Below are positions 34,205-43,350 of a stretch of DNA of 44,297 nt, in pieces. Position 1 is the first letter of the stretch. Each line of letters opens with the position of its first letter. The DNA lies in assembly GCA_028819215.1 (NCBI GenBank), contig JAPPMG010000040.1:83873-128169 (forward strand). Reading direction: 5' to 3'. This stretch comes from Bryobacterales bacterium (lineage in GTDB: Bacteria; Acidobacteriota; Terriglobia; Bryobacterales; UBA6623). The position numbers and the translations under genes are program-made. Under the pieces are notes generated by a model. It did not search any database, had not been told where the DNA came from, and saw only the letters and a list, made by a program, of their open reading frames with translations.

Positions 34205-35323
34205 CTACGGCAGTAAGTGCACCAGCCGATCAATCTCTTCTGCACTGTTGTAGACGTGCGGCGCGACGCGGATCCAGCCCATGCGCTCCGCCACTGACAC
34301 GTGATCCTGCAGCAGGGTTCGAACAGCTGCAGCGGAATCCACGCTGCGCTTGCGCAACGACACGATACCCGAGCCGTTCTCGTAGGTGCGCTCGGCTGCG
34401 GCCTCGTACCCCTTCCCAAGGGCACCCGAAAGCAGCCGCTTGGCCAAGGAGTGGATATGGCGTGACGAGAAGTCCGGACTGATGCGGTTCAGAAGAGCCA
34501 TCGATGCGCGCAGCCCGGCGCAGCCCGCCGAGTTCAGCGTGCCGCATTCGTATCGGCGAGCATCCGGTTGCAGATCGCCGTCGTGGCGGTATTCCTCGAA
34601 CCCCTCCAAGCTTGCCCAGCCGTACTCGACCGGGACGACCTGTGACATTAGATCGCGGTCGACATACAGCACGCCGCAGCCCTCGGGTCCGACCAGCCAT
34701 TTGTGGGCGGATGCCGACAGAGCATGAACGCCGCAAGCCCTGACGTCGATCGGAAACGCTCCCATGCCCTGTACGGCGTCCAGCACGAGCAAACACTCGC
34801 GGCGGCGGCAGATCTCCCCGACGGCCGCCAAGTCCCAGCGAAAGCCGGTCAGGAAATGGACATAGCTCAGAGCGGCCAGCCGAGCGCCGCGGCATGCTTG
34901 GTCCAAGTCTTCCAACTCCAGCAGGCCGTGGCGCAGCTCCAAGCTGCGGAAGCGCACCCCCCGTCTCTGCTGCAATTCTCGCCAGGGCACGTAGTTGGCC
35001 GGGAAGTCGCTGGCGAGTCCGACTACGGTGTCGCCGGTACGCCAGTCGAGCCCGTTGGCGATCGCGCAGAGCCCCTCGGAGGTGTTCTTGGTGATCGCCA
35101 CCTCGCTGGGAGAGCAACCGAGCATCGCCGCTGTCTCAACGCGCAGCCCGGCGTATTCCTCGGTCCAGCCGTCGTAGCCGTGGACGCCGCGCGATAAGGC
35201 GGATTCGACCTGTCCCTGCATCGCCAAGGCGGCCGGCCTCGACAACGGTCCGATGGCGGCGTTGTTGAAATAAGCGTATTGCGCGGTTACGGGGAAATGC
35301 GCTCGAATCGTCGCCGTGTCCAT
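34205..35323 (-). CDS. Class V (PLP-dependent) aminotransferase, SufS/cysteine-desulfurase-like fold
   Basis: This 372-residue fold-type I enzyme has the Schiff-base lysine K208 in SASAHKWLVGPEGCG. The pyridine-binding Asp is D182 in LVLDAVQG. SSN-like helix contacts appear at ITKNTSEGLCAIANGL. The N-terminus, FPVTAQYAYFNNAAIGP, is typical of class V enzymes such as isopenicillin-N epimerase-like proteins and desulfurases. There is no clear loop cysteine of the SufS type. The substrate is unknown. The frame runs to 35347, but the ATG at 35323 starts the family sequence. It is divergent from the M48 protease gene, 143 bp away, and immediately precedes the GH32 gene. Confidence 0.82.
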   Translation of the reverse strand: MDTATIRAHFPVTAQYAYFNNAAIGPLSRPAALAMQGQVESALSRGVHGYDGWTEEYAGLRVETAAMLGCSPSEVAITKNTSEGLCAIANGLDWRTGDTVVGLASDFPANYVPWRELQQRRGVRFRSLELRHGLLELEDLDQACRGARLAALSYVHFLTGFRWDLAAVGEICRRRECLLVLDAVQGMGAFPIDVRACGVHALSASAHKWLVGPEGCGVLYVDRDLMSQVVPVEYGWASLEGFEEYRHDGDLQPDARRYECGTLNSAGCAGLRASMALLNRISPDFSSRHIHSLAKRLLSGALGKGYEAAAERTYENGSGIVSLRKRSVDSAAAVRTLLQDHVSVAERMGWIRVAPHVYNSAEEIDRLVHLLP

Positions 35324-35466
35324 GGGTGGCGGAGCAGCCAGACCCACCGCCCGGCTTAATTCCGCTTAGTGTAAAGCGTAACCGGGCACAGAATTTCAAA
35401 CAGGGCTATACTGAACGTGCCCAGCCAGATCGCAGTTCTGCCCGGCCTCATGGAGGGATGCCAGCC

Positions 35467-36489
<1,023 letters not shown>

Positions 36490-36505
36490 GCGGTCTGGCC
36501 CGCGC

Positions 36506-38362
36506 TCAGTCGGCAGTGATGCTGCGACCCAGGTCGCGCGGCTGGTCCACGTCGCAACCCCGCAGCACGGCCGTGTAGTAGGCCAGCAATTGCAGGGGGG
36601 TGTGCGAGACCGCCGATTGCAGCGGCTCGCGCATCACCGGGACGCGGATGACTTCGTGGGCGTATTGGGCGATGCGCGCGTCATCCTCGTTCGCGATGCA
36701 GATTGCCCGCCCGTGACGCGCCGTCACCTCGCGCACCTGGGACAGCGTCTTTTCGTAGCGCAGGCGGCTGGAGGGAGAGCTCTCGTCCACCGTTGCGAGC
36801 ACCACAACGACCATGTCGGAGTCGACCAGTGCCGTGGGGCCGTGGCGCATTTCCCCGGCCGCGCAGGCGTCGGCTTGGATGCGCGACAGCTCCTTGAGCA
36901 TGCGCGCCGCTTCCAGCGCGATCGGGTAGTGGATGCCTCGCCCGAGGTAGAGGACCTTGTCGGTGTGCGCAAGCTGGCGCGCCACCCGCTCGCAATCTGC
37001 GGCCAGCTCGAGAGCTGACTCGACCTTGCTGGGCAGCTCCAGCAAGTCGCGCGCGCATTGTCGCGACGCTTCGCCGGAGAGCGTGTCGCGGGCCTGTCCC
37101 AGGTACATCGCGAACAGGTAAAGCGCTGTCAGCTGTGCACTAAAGGCCTTGGTCGAAACGGCCGCCAGTTCCGGGCCCGCGTGGGTGTGAATCGCCCCGC
37201 GGGCGTTGTGTGCCATCGTCGAATCGATGGAGTTGCAGATTGCGATGGTCTTGGAGCCCAGCTGGTGCGCCAGCTGTTGCGCGGCCAGGGTGTCCGCGGT
37301 TTCGCCGGACTTGCTCACGACGAGCGAGAGCAGGCGGTCGTCGATGACCGGATCGCTGTAGCGGAACTCGCTGCCGAACTCAACCTTGACGTGCACGCGG
37401 GCCAGGTGCTCGACCATGTTCTTGGCGATCAAGCCTGCGTGCCAAGAGCTGCCCGAACCGATCACGTTCAACTGGCGCACCGCCCGCAATTCGCGCAGGG
37501 TCACGCCCAGCTCGTCGAGCACCACGTTGCCGGTCTCTTCGTCCAAGCGGCCCAGCGCGGTGTCGCGGATGGCTCGCGGCTGCTCGAAGATCTCTTTCAG
37601 CACGAAGTGCTTGTAGCCGCTCTTCTCGGCCATCAGCGGGTCCCACAGGACGTGATGCACCGAGCGCGACAGGCGGCGGCCGTCGGAGTCCATCATCTGC
37701 ACCCCGCGGGCGGTCACGACCGCGATATCGCCGTCCTCGAGCTGGATCATGTCGCGGGTCCTGTGCAGGATGGCGGGCTTGTCAGAGGCGATGAAGTTCT
37801 CGTGCTTGCCCAGGCCGATCAGCGTGGGCTGGCCCAGGCGGGCCGCCACGACCTTGCCGGGCTCGTCGTTCGCGATGACCGCGATAGCGCAGATCCCCTC
37901 GATGTCGACTATCGAGCGACGGACGGCTTCTTCGAGCGAGTCGCCCTTCTTGCGGTTGCTGTGGATCAGCAGCGCCAGGGCTTCGGGCGTGCTGGTGGCT
38001 TCCCGCCGCGCACCGCCGTCCGGCAGGCGCTCCCAAAGAGCGTCGAGGTTGCCGGGGTCGCCGGAAACGGCGACGAGAATGCCCCGTTTGGACAGCTTGG
38101 CTGCCGCCGTCGGAGATGGTCGCGCGAGGTGGCGCGCGATCCAACTGGTGTGCCCGACGCCGAACGTGCCGCGAACCGGGTCGAGCCGGACCGCGGTCTC
38201 AAGGTTGCGCAGTGTGCCGGTCGTGTGGCGAGACCGCACGCCCTTGGCGGATCCCACGGCGAGCCCGGCCGAGTCGTAGCCGCTGTATTCGAGCCGGCGG
38301 AGACCGTCGAGGATGACCGAGGCCGCCTGCTTGCGCCCCGTATATCCGACGATTCCGGCCAT
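36506..38362 (-). CDS. GlmS-like protein with inactivated glutaminase site
   Basis: This 618-residue protein has the full GlmS (glucosamine-6-phosphate synthase) architecture. It consists of an N-terminal glutaminase (GATase-2) domain (~1-230) and two SIS sugar-binding domains (~290-430, 460-610) ending CDVDQPRDLGRSITAD. The fold motifs are preserved (LRRLEYSGYDSAGLAV, GLGKHENFIASD, SKSGETADT, STKAF, AGEMRHGPTALVD). Functional residues of E. coli GlmS are not. Catalytic Cys1 is Ala2, Arg73 in HTRWA is Ser73 (HTSWI), Asn98 of HNG is Ser100, and Asp123 is Ser124. In the synthase half the Schiff-base Lys603 is Arg, and Gln348 is Lys. Glutamine-dependent activity is therefore excluded unless the alignment is wrong. 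It could bind sugar phosphates as an isomerase, deaminase or regulator. It follows purS by 14 bp. Confidence 0.85.
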   Translation of the reverse strand: MAGIVGYTGRKQAASVILDGLRRLEYSGYDSAGLAVGSAKGVRSRHTTGTLRNLETAVRLDPVRGTFGVGHTSWIARHLARPSPTAAAKLSKRGILVAVSGDPGNLDALWERLPDGGARREATSTPEALALLIHSNRKKGDSLEEAVRRSIVDIEGICAIAVIANDEPGKVVAARLGQPTLIGLGKHENFIASDKPAILHRTRDMIQLEDGDIAVVTARGVQMMDSDGRRLSRSVHHVLWDPLMAEKSGYKHFVLKEIFEQPRAIRDTALGRLDEETGNVVLDELGVTLRELRAVRQLNVIGSGSSWHAGLIAKNMVEHLARVHVKVEFGSEFRYSDPVIDDRLLSLVVSKSGETADTLAAQQLAHQLGSKTIAICNSIDSTMAHNARGAIHTHAGPELAAVSTKAFSAQLTALYLFAMYLGQARDTLSGEASRQCARDLLELPSKVESALELAADCERVARQLAHTDKVLYLGRGIHYPIALEAARMLKELSRIQADACAAGEMRHGPTALVDSDMVVVVLATVDESSPSSRLRYEKTLSQVREVTARHGRAICIANEDDARIAQYAHEVIRVPVMREPLQSAVSHTPLQLLAYYTAVLRGCDVDQPRDLGRSITAD

Positions 38363-38376
38363 AGCGCTTGTCCGGG

Positions 38377-38628
38377 CTACGGCGCGTCCAGAACGGTCAC
38401 TTCGTAATCTTCGATCACGGGGTTGGCGAGCACTTCCGCAGCGAGGCGTTCCAGGCGCTCCCGGACCCCTTCGGGGCTGTCCCCTTGCGCAAGTTCAATT
38501 TCGAAGAACTTGCCCTGCCGGACGTCGACGATGTCCTCGTGCCCGTGGCCTTGGAGCGCCTTGGTAATGGCGCGTCCCTGCGGGTCCAGCACGGTTTTCT
38601 TGGGAGCGACTTGGATGATGGCCTTCAA
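38377..38628 (-). CDS. purS: PurS subunit of phosphoribosylformylglycinamidine synthase
   Basis: This 83-residue protein is the small bridging subunit that holds PurL and PurQ together in purine synthesis (FGAR to FGAM). Family features are MKAIIQVAPKKTVLDPQG, GHGHEDIVDVRQGKFFEIEL and VLANPVIEDYEVTVLD. The start is a TTG at 38628; an out-of-frame ATG lies a few bases upstream. A TATAAT ends five bases before this TTG, so a leaderless transcript is possible. No Shine-Dalgarno sequence is evident. The GlmS-like gene begins 14 bp after its stop. purL and purQ are not in the window. Confidence 0.88.
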   Translation of the reverse strand: MKAIIQVAPKKTVLDPQGRAITKALQGHGHEDIVDVRQGKFFEIELAQGDSPEGVRERLERLAAEVLANPVIEDYEVTVLDAP

Positions 38629-38657
38629 GTCCCATTATATTTGGCCCTTCAAGTCCC
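38622..38657 (-). repeat. Direct repeat over the purS start
   Basis: On the minus strand the 12-mer GGGACTTGAAGG occurs twice with a 24-bp period (38646-38657 and 38622-38633). Between the copies is a perfect -10-like TATAAT. The second copy contains the TTG initiation codon of purS. A TTG in the upstream copy is in frame but meets a TAA after four codons. This could be a duplicated operator or a slip duplication. Confidence 0.45.
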
Positions 38658-38790
38658 GACACGGTCGCGACGACCGATCGGACTGGAGATCCTCACGCGC
38701 AGGTCCGCTGCTACCAAGCGAATGCCGCGCACGCTTCCACTGGCGGCCATCGGCGGCCCGGGGGTCCACCTGCGCGCCGCGCGACGGGAC

Positions 38791-40161
38791 CTATTTGCCG
38801 ATGCAAAACGTGGAAAAGATCTGGTCAAGGATGTCATCCACCGAAGTCGCTCCAGTGATCGCATCCAGAGGCCCCAGGGCCTCGTAAAGATCGAGCAGCA
38901 GCATTTCGTGCGGGACCTCGGCCTGGACGCCGGCCGATGCCCGTTCGAGGGCCTGCAGCGCCTCGCGCAGCAGTTGCTCCTGGCGGATGTTGGTGACCAG
39001 CGAGCCCTCGTGCAGGGTGTCCAATCCCGGCAGGGTGCGCTGGCGGATCCGTTTGCGCAAATCCGCGATGCCCTCGCCGGTCTTGGCCGACACGGCAATC
39101 AGCTCGTCGGACTTGCTCCGCCGGCAAGGCAGGTCCAGCTTGTTGCCCACCAACAGCGCGGGGCAATCCGAGCTCGCGCGCCGCCACAATTCGTCGTCTT
39201 CGTCCGTGTGGGGTTGCGAGAGGTCTACCACGACCAAGGCGCAATCGGCGTCCTGCAAGCTCTGCCACGACCGCTCGACGCCCTCTGACTCGATCGCATC
39301 TCCAGTCGCCCGAATGCCCGCCGTGTCCACTAGGTCCACCGGTATCCCGTTGAACGACGCGGTCTCGCTGATTGAGTCCCGAGTTGTGCCCGCGGCGGCA
39401 TTGACGATCGCCCGCTCGCGCTCCAAGAGGCGGTTGAACAGACTGGACTTGCCGACGTTCGGGCGGCCCACGATGGCGAGCCGCAGGCCGCTGCGCACCA
39501 CCTTGCCGACGGTGAAGCCTTCAGCCAAAGTGCCGATCCGCCGTCGCATCGGCGCCAACGCCGCCGCAATCGCGGCGCTGCCTTCCACCTCGATGTCGTC
39601 TTCGGCGAAGTCGATCCCAGCCTCCAGCCGCGCGATCAGCGTTAGCAGCGACTGCTTGACAGCTCGCAGCCGCTTGGAGAGCGCCCCTGTCGTCTGCCGC
39701 GCGGCGATTCGGGCCTGGTAGAGCGTCGCCGAATCGATCAGATCGCGCACTGCCTCGGCTTGGACCAGGTCCATGCGGCCGTTGCGCCAGGCTCGCCGCG
39801 TGAATTCGCCCGGCTCGGCCAGGCGGGCGCCCAGCTCGGCGGCTCGCTCGACAGCGTGCCGCAACACGGGGGGAGAGCCGTGACAGGAGATCTCGACCAC
39901 GTCCTCGCCCGTATAGCTGGAGGGCGCTTGGAACAGCGTTACCAAGACTTGGTCGACCAATGCCCCTTCGGCATCGACCAAGTGGTCTAGGACCGCCTCG
40001 CGCGGACGCAAGCGCTGTCGCCGCAAGAGGCCGCGGGCGATCTCAATCGCTTGCCGGCCAGACAGCCTGACCACTCCCACCGCCGAGCGTCCGGCCGGCG
40101 TGGCGGGCGCGACGATGGTATCCGCCGCCAGTGCGGACAGATGCGGATCAAGCGGGGGCAC
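38791..40161 (-). CDS. mnmE: tRNA uridine-5-carboxymethylaminomethyl(34) synthesis GTPase
   Basis: This 456-residue protein is MnmE (TrmE), which with MnmG modifies wobble U34 of several tRNAs. The N-terminal formyl-THF-binding domain (TIVAPATPAGRSAVGVVRLSG to ~120) is followed by a helical domain with an inserted G domain. G1 is GRPNVGKS (232-239), G2 has the TTRD switch (259-262), G3 is DTAG (279-282) and G4 is NKLD. The C-terminus is FCIGK, the Cys-containing tail conserved in MnmE. The start is GTG at 40161, 45 bp downstream of khpB. It is part of the rpmH-rnpA-yidD-yidC-khpB-mnmE block that is conserved widely near bacterial origins. Confidence 0.96.
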   Translation of the reverse strand: MPPLDPHLSALAADTIVAPATPAGRSAVGVVRLSGRQAIEIARGLLRRQRLRPREAVLDHLVDAEGALVDQVLVTLFQAPSSYTGEDVVEISCHGSPPVLRHAVERAAELGARLAEPGEFTRRAWRNGRMDLVQAEAVRDLIDSATLYQARIAARQTTGALSKRLRAVKQSLLTLIARLEAGIDFAEDDIEVEGSAAIAAALAPMRRRIGTLAEGFTVGKVVRSGLRLAIVGRPNVGKSSLFNRLLERERAIVNAAAGTTRDSISETASFNGIPVDLVDTAGIRATGDAIESEGVERSWQSLQDADCALVVVDLSQPHTDEDDELWRRASSDCPALLVGNKLDLPCRRSKSDELIAVSAKTGEGIADLRKRIRQRTLPGLDTLHEGSLVTNIRQEQLLREALQALERASAGVQAEVPHEMLLLDLYEALGPLDAITGATSVDDILDQIFSTFCIGK

Positions 40162-40206
40162 GGCCGATTCAAGAGGCTGTCCAAGGCTGGCGATCGCTGG
40201 CCGCCG

Positions 40207-40713
40207 CTAGCTGTCTGCGCTGGTGTTTGGCTCGACTACCGTGTAGCGGTTGGGCGGAGTGCCCTCGGAGAGAGTCGTGATCGCGTCGTCGTCGCTGAGC
40301 GTGACATGGACGATGCGCCGCTCGCGAGAGGTCATTGGGCGGAACTTGTACGGCTTGCCGGTCTGCTTGACTTGCTCCGCAGCGGCCTTGGCCTTCAAGC
40401 ACAGCTCTTCGATGCGGTGCATGCGGTAGTCGTTCACATCGAAGATCAGCCGGTAGCGGTCTTGGTGTGGGATGCGCAGGGCCTCGAGAGTCAGTTGCTC
40501 CAAGGCCAGAAGCAGCTCTGCCCGGCGGTGCAGGAGCATGCGCGCGTCGTTTCCCTCGAAATCGACCATCAGCTCAGGGCCGATCACCGCGAGATTGCCC
40601 TTCACCTCGAATATGTCGTAGTCGATGTCGAAGTCGGCCGCATCGAGCACGGGGTTGAGAAAGTCATCGATCAGCGGGCCGAGGGATTCAACGGTCCATT
40701 CGAAGTCAGCCAT
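40207..40713 (-). CDS. khpB: RNA-binding protein KhpB/Jag (KH-R3H)
   Basis: This 168-residue protein has a KH-type segment (IFEVKGNLAVIGPELMVDFEGNDARMLLHRRAELLLALE) and an R3H motif near the C-terminus, MTSRERRIVHVTLSDD. KhpB (Jag) works with KhpA in cell-length control and binds small RNAs. The position downstream of yidC is conserved across many bacteria and supports the call. It lacks the separate N-terminal Jag domain of Firmicutes proteins. The tail after the R3H motif (GTPPNRYTVVEPNTSADS) is polar. The gap to mnmE is 45 bp and to yidC 36 bp, consistent with one operon. Confidence 0.88.
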   Translation of the reverse strand: MADFEWTVESLGPLIDDFLNPVLDAADFDIDYDIFEVKGNLAVIGPELMVDFEGNDARMLLHRRAELLLALEQLTLEALRIPHQDRYRLIFDVNDYRMHRIEELCLKAKAAAEQVKQTGKPYKFRPMTSRERRIVHVTLSDDDAITTLSEGTPPNRYTVVEPNTSADS

Positions 40714-40749
40714 GGTCGTTTCGCCGCACTGCTTGGGAACTGCGGCGCA

Positions 40750-42465
40750 CTACTTGCCGCGCTTTTTCCGCTTGCCCCGCTGCGGTTTGCGGTCCAGTTC
40801 CAACTGCTCCTGCGGTAGCCGGTTCAGCACGAGTTGCTGGGCTATGCCCACACAATTGCTGGTCAGCCAGTATAGCACTAGGCCGGCTTGGAACTGGTAG
40901 AAGATGAATCCGAACACCAGCGGCATGAACTTCATCATGCGGGCCTGCATGGCGTCCCCGGTTGGCGTGGGCGTGAGCGATTGCGACCAGAACTGCGTGG
41001 CCACCATGGCCAGCGGCAGCACGCGGATGGCCAGAGTCTCGGGATTGGACAGGTCGGCCACCCACAGCCACTCCGCCTGTCGCATCTCGATCGCCACCGT
41101 GAGCAGTTTGTAGAAGGCGAAGAAGAAAGGCATCTGCAGCAGGATCGGAAGGCAGCCGCCCATCGGGTTCGCGTTGTGTTTCTTGTAAAGGGCCTGCAGC
41201 TCTTCGTTTTGCTTGGTCTTGCGCGGATCGCGCATAGACACGCCCTTGTAGCGGTTGTTGATCTCTTTCACGAGCGGCTGAAGCTGCTGCATCTTGCGCA
41301 TCGACTTGGTGCTCTTGTACTTGAGCGGGAACAGGATGGTATTGATTAAGACCGTGACGATCACGATGCTCCAGCCCCAGTTGGAGACGATGTTGGAGTG
41401 CACCCAGCGCAACATGATGACCAGCGGCTCGGCGATGAAGGCGAAGAAGCCGTAGTCAACGATGCCGCGAAACGCGTTGCCGACCTCTCCCACCTCGGCC
41501 AAGGCCGTGCGGCTCTTCGGGCCCACGTACAGCCGGAAGCGGTTGTCGCTAGCGCCGCCGAAGGCGGCAGCCACGTAGGCTTCCTGGTCGCCGGGCTCGG
41601 CTCCCGCCGGCACAATCTCGATAGCGCTGGTCTCGATCCGGATGTCTTGCCCGGGCTCAGGGATGGCGGCCGCGGTGAAGAACAGGTCGGCGATGCCCAC
41701 GAAAGGGAAGGGGCCGGAATGAGTGATGCGCTCGTCCTCGGCGTCGTCCGCAGGCACGTACTCGATATCGCCGTCCGTATAGTAATAGGTCTGGCTATGC
41801 ACGGAGTTGCCGGCTTGGGCCGTATCGCCGAAGCCGCCGTCCCAAGACAGCAGGTGGCGCTGCGGACGGCCCGCTTCCAAGACCTGGGTCTCGACCTGCA
41901 CGACATGGCCGGAACTCTCGAACGCGAAGCGCTTCAAGATCCGTAGGCCGGGCTTCGCATATTCGAAGGTCAGGGTCTCTGGAGCGTTCCGCACGCTCCG
42001 GCCGGGGTTGACCGTGAATAGCGCCTTGTCGGCGCCCTCGATCGGGTCGCCGCCGGGCCGCACCAGCCGGAACGGCATGCCGTAGCGCCTGGCTCCGCCA
42101 GCGTGGACCAAGTCGAGCGGATTGCCGAGCGCGTCGTTGTATTGCTTAAGTTGCCAACTGGTCACCACGGCCCCGCGGTTGGTGAACTCTACGCGGTAGT
42201 TCTCGTTCTCGACCACCACCGTTTGCTCCGCCGCCGCTTCAACATCAGCGTCGTCGGCCTCTTCGGCCGCAGTCGCACGACGCTGCTCGGGCTCGGCTTG
42301 GTCGCCCGGTTCGGCGGGTTCTTCGATGCTCTCCTCCTGCACATCCTGCGCAGGTTGCGGGGGAGGTTCGGGGCGCGGAGCCAGATAGATGTACAGGCCC
42401 ATCACGACGGCCGAAAGGACCGCTGCCATGAGCATTCGGCGTTGGATAAATTGTTCGTCGTTCAC
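40750..42465 (-). CDS. yidC: Membrane protein insertase YidC
   Basis: This 571-residue protein is YidC of the Gram-negative type. It has a first transmembrane helix (residues ~11-29), a Pro/Glu-rich linker, a large periplasmic beta-sandwich domain (~80-340) and a C-terminal set of five helices. The conserved core is seen in SIVIVTVLINTILFPLKYKSTKSMRKMQQLQP, GGCLPILLQMPFFFAFYKLL and FYQFQAGLVLYWLTSN. The tail is Lys/Arg rich (RGKRKKRGK), typical of ribosome contact. It inserts membrane proteins, alone or with SecYEG. The start is GTG at 42465, four bases after the yidD stop. Confidence 0.97.
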   Translation of the reverse strand: MNDEQFIQRRMLMAAVLSAVVMGLYIYLAPRPEPPPQPAQDVQEESIEEPAEPGDQAEPEQRRATAAEEADDADVEAAAEQTVVVENENYRVEFTNRGAVVTSWQLKQYNDALGNPLDLVHAGGARRYGMPFRLVRPGGDPIEGADKALFTVNPGRSVRNAPETLTFEYAKPGLRILKRFAFESSGHVVQVETQVLEAGRPQRHLLSWDGGFGDTAQAGNSVHSQTYYYTDGDIEYVPADDAEDERITHSGPFPFVGIADLFFTAAAIPEPGQDIRIETSAIEIVPAGAEPGDQEAYVAAAFGGASDNRFRLYVGPKSRTALAEVGEVGNAFRGIVDYGFFAFIAEPLVIMLRWVHSNIVSNWGWSIVIVTVLINTILFPLKYKSTKSMRKMQQLQPLVKEINNRYKGVSMRDPRKTKQNEELQALYKKHNANPMGGCLPILLQMPFFFAFYKLLTVAIEMRQAEWLWVADLSNPETLAIRVLPLAMVATQFWSQSLTPTPTGDAMQARMMKFMPLVFGFIFYQFQAGLVLYWLTSNCVGIAQQLVLNRLPQEQLELDRKPQRGKRKKRGK

Positions 42466-42469
42466 GGGC

Positions 42470-42772
42470 TTAGTGGTCCACTCGCCGGACGGCCTTCGGG
42501 ACGAGGTCGATTCCGCCGGGCGAGAACGGGTGGCAGCGAATCAGGCGCTTGGCCGCTAGCAGGGCGCCGCGGGCAATCCCGTGACGCTCGATGGCTTCGC
42601 GGGCATAGTCCGAGCAGGTCGGGTGGAATCTGCAGGCGGGCGGCACCAGCGGCGAGACGGCCGCCTTGTAGACCCGCAGGATCGCCAGCGCGATGACTTG
42701 CGGGACGCTGTGCTGGCGCGGCTCCGACGGCTCAGCCGAGCCTCCGCGCAGCCTTGGGCAGCATTCGGGCAA
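42470..42772 (-). CDS. yidD: Membrane protein insertion efficiency factor YidD
   Basis: This protein is up to 100 residues. The conserved core is [38 protein letters not shown], with the family cysteines, and [12 protein letters not shown]. YidD helps membrane protein insertion and sits beside rnpA and yidC in most bacteria. The only ATG, GTG or TTG in frame upstream of the core is the ATG at 42772, so the gene overlaps the 3' end of rnpA by 41 nt. The first ~25 residues ([21 protein letters not shown]) are an unusual extension for the family. Confidence 0.9.
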   Translation of the reverse strand: MPECCPRLRGGSAEPSEPRQHSVPQVIALAILRVYKAAVSPLVPPACRFHPTCSDYAREAIERHGIARGALLAAKRLIRCHPFSPGGIDLVPKAVRRVDH

Positions 42773-43169
42773 TCTCTCTCTCCACCTCTCGGGCCTGTGC
42801 CGTGGCGAGCCCGTAACGGGCGTGCAGCACCACGTCCATGCCGGTCGGCAGCAAGCGCCAGTGCTGGCGAATGGCCTCGCGAAGCAAGCGCTTGCAGCGG
42901 TTCCTGACTACGGAGTTGCCGATCTTGCGGGTGACTGTCAGGCCGACACGGGCGGGACGGTCCGCACCGGTTGCCATCGCAAAGACCGTGACTAGCCGAG
43001 CCCCGACCCGAACACCTCCATCATAGACTGCTCGGAAGTCCGCGCGCTTGAGGATGCGTCGTTGCCTCGGGAACCCCCTGCCGACGGTCAGATCAGGTGC
43101 GAATTCCGCGCTTCTCGTCGCTGACGGTGAGGCGCTTGCGCCCCTTGGCGCGGCGAGCTTTGAGCACAC
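42732..43169 (-). CDS. rnpA: Ribonuclease P protein component (RnpA)
   Basis: This is the small basic protein that partners the RNase P RNA in tRNA 5' processing. The family core runs [23 protein letters not shown] to the RNR motif ([24 protein letters not shown]). No ATG, GTG or TTG occurs in frame between the core and the GTG at 43169. Initiation is therefore inside rpmH, overlapping its last 77 nt and adding about 30 N-terminal residues to the usual ~115. The extension is rich in Ala, Ser and Pro. The other overlap is with yidD at the 3' end (41 nt). Confidence 0.9.
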   Translation of the reverse strand: MCSKLAAPRGASASPSATRSAEFAPDLTVGRGFPRQRRILKRADFRAVYDGGVRVGARLVTVFAMATGADRPARVGLTVTRKIGNSVVRNRCKRLLREAIRQHWRLLPTGMDVVLHARYGLATAQAREVEREIARMLPKAARRLG

Positions 43170-43257
43170 GTCGGCCTCCCGCTGTCCTCATCCGAATGCG
43201 GAACCCGTGCGTCTTGGCTCTCTTGCGCCGGTTCGGCTGGTATGTTCTCTTCGGCAT
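43093..43257 (-). CDS. rpmH: 50S ribosomal protein L34
   Basis: This 54-residue protein is very basic and has the canonical L34 sequence. It starts [20 protein letters not shown] and contains a long Arg/Lys-rich helix ([20 protein letters not shown]), followed by a short tail ([12 protein letters not shown]) that runs a little past the usual L34 end. It binds 23S rRNA in the large subunit. The ATG at 43257 has AGGGG six bases upstream. It is the first gene of the rpmH-rnpA-yidD-yidC block and overlaps rnpA by 77 nt, so translation of the two is likely linked. A weak candidate -10 lies upstream at 43318-43323. dnaA, the usual neighbour on this side, is absent. Confidence 0.97.
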   Translation of the reverse strand: MPKRTYQPNRRKRAKTHGFRIRMRTAGGRRVLKARRAKGRKRLTVSDEKRGIRT

Positions 43258-43317
43258 TGGCTGCCCCTTCGGTCGGGTGTCTCTTGGGCTGCGGGGTCCC
43301 GAAGAGCCTGAAGCCCC

Positions 43318-43323
43318 AGTCTA
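43318..43323 (-). promoter_or_regulatory. Weak extended -10 candidate for rpmH
   Basis: On the minus strand TAGACT is preceded by TG one base upstream. No -35 is recognisable at 16-18 bp. It would give a leader of about 54 nt to the rpmH ATG. Ribosomal protein operons usually have strong promoters, so this is only a candidate. Confidence 0.25.
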
Positions 43324-43332
43324 GCACAGCGT

Positions 43333-43350
43333 CGGCGGAGAAATCCGCCG
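43333..43350. repeat. Seven-pair hairpin with GAAA loop upstream of rpmH
   Basis: CGGCGGA (43333-43339) and TCCGCCG (43344-43350) flank a GAAA tetraloop. In RNA this would be a very stable hairpin on the plus strand. It lies on the promoter side of rpmH, 76-93 bp before its ATG. Function unknown. Confidence 0.35.

Noticed and set aside
38363..38376. glmS ribozyme/riboswitch ahead of the GlmS-like gene
   Set aside because: Only 14 bp separate purS from it and no ribozyme-like sequence lies upstream of purS that I could recognise.
37058..38407. Long plus-strand frame (449 codons) opposite the GlmS-like gene
   Set aside because: Antisense shadow; the GlmS-like frame has family motifs along its whole length.
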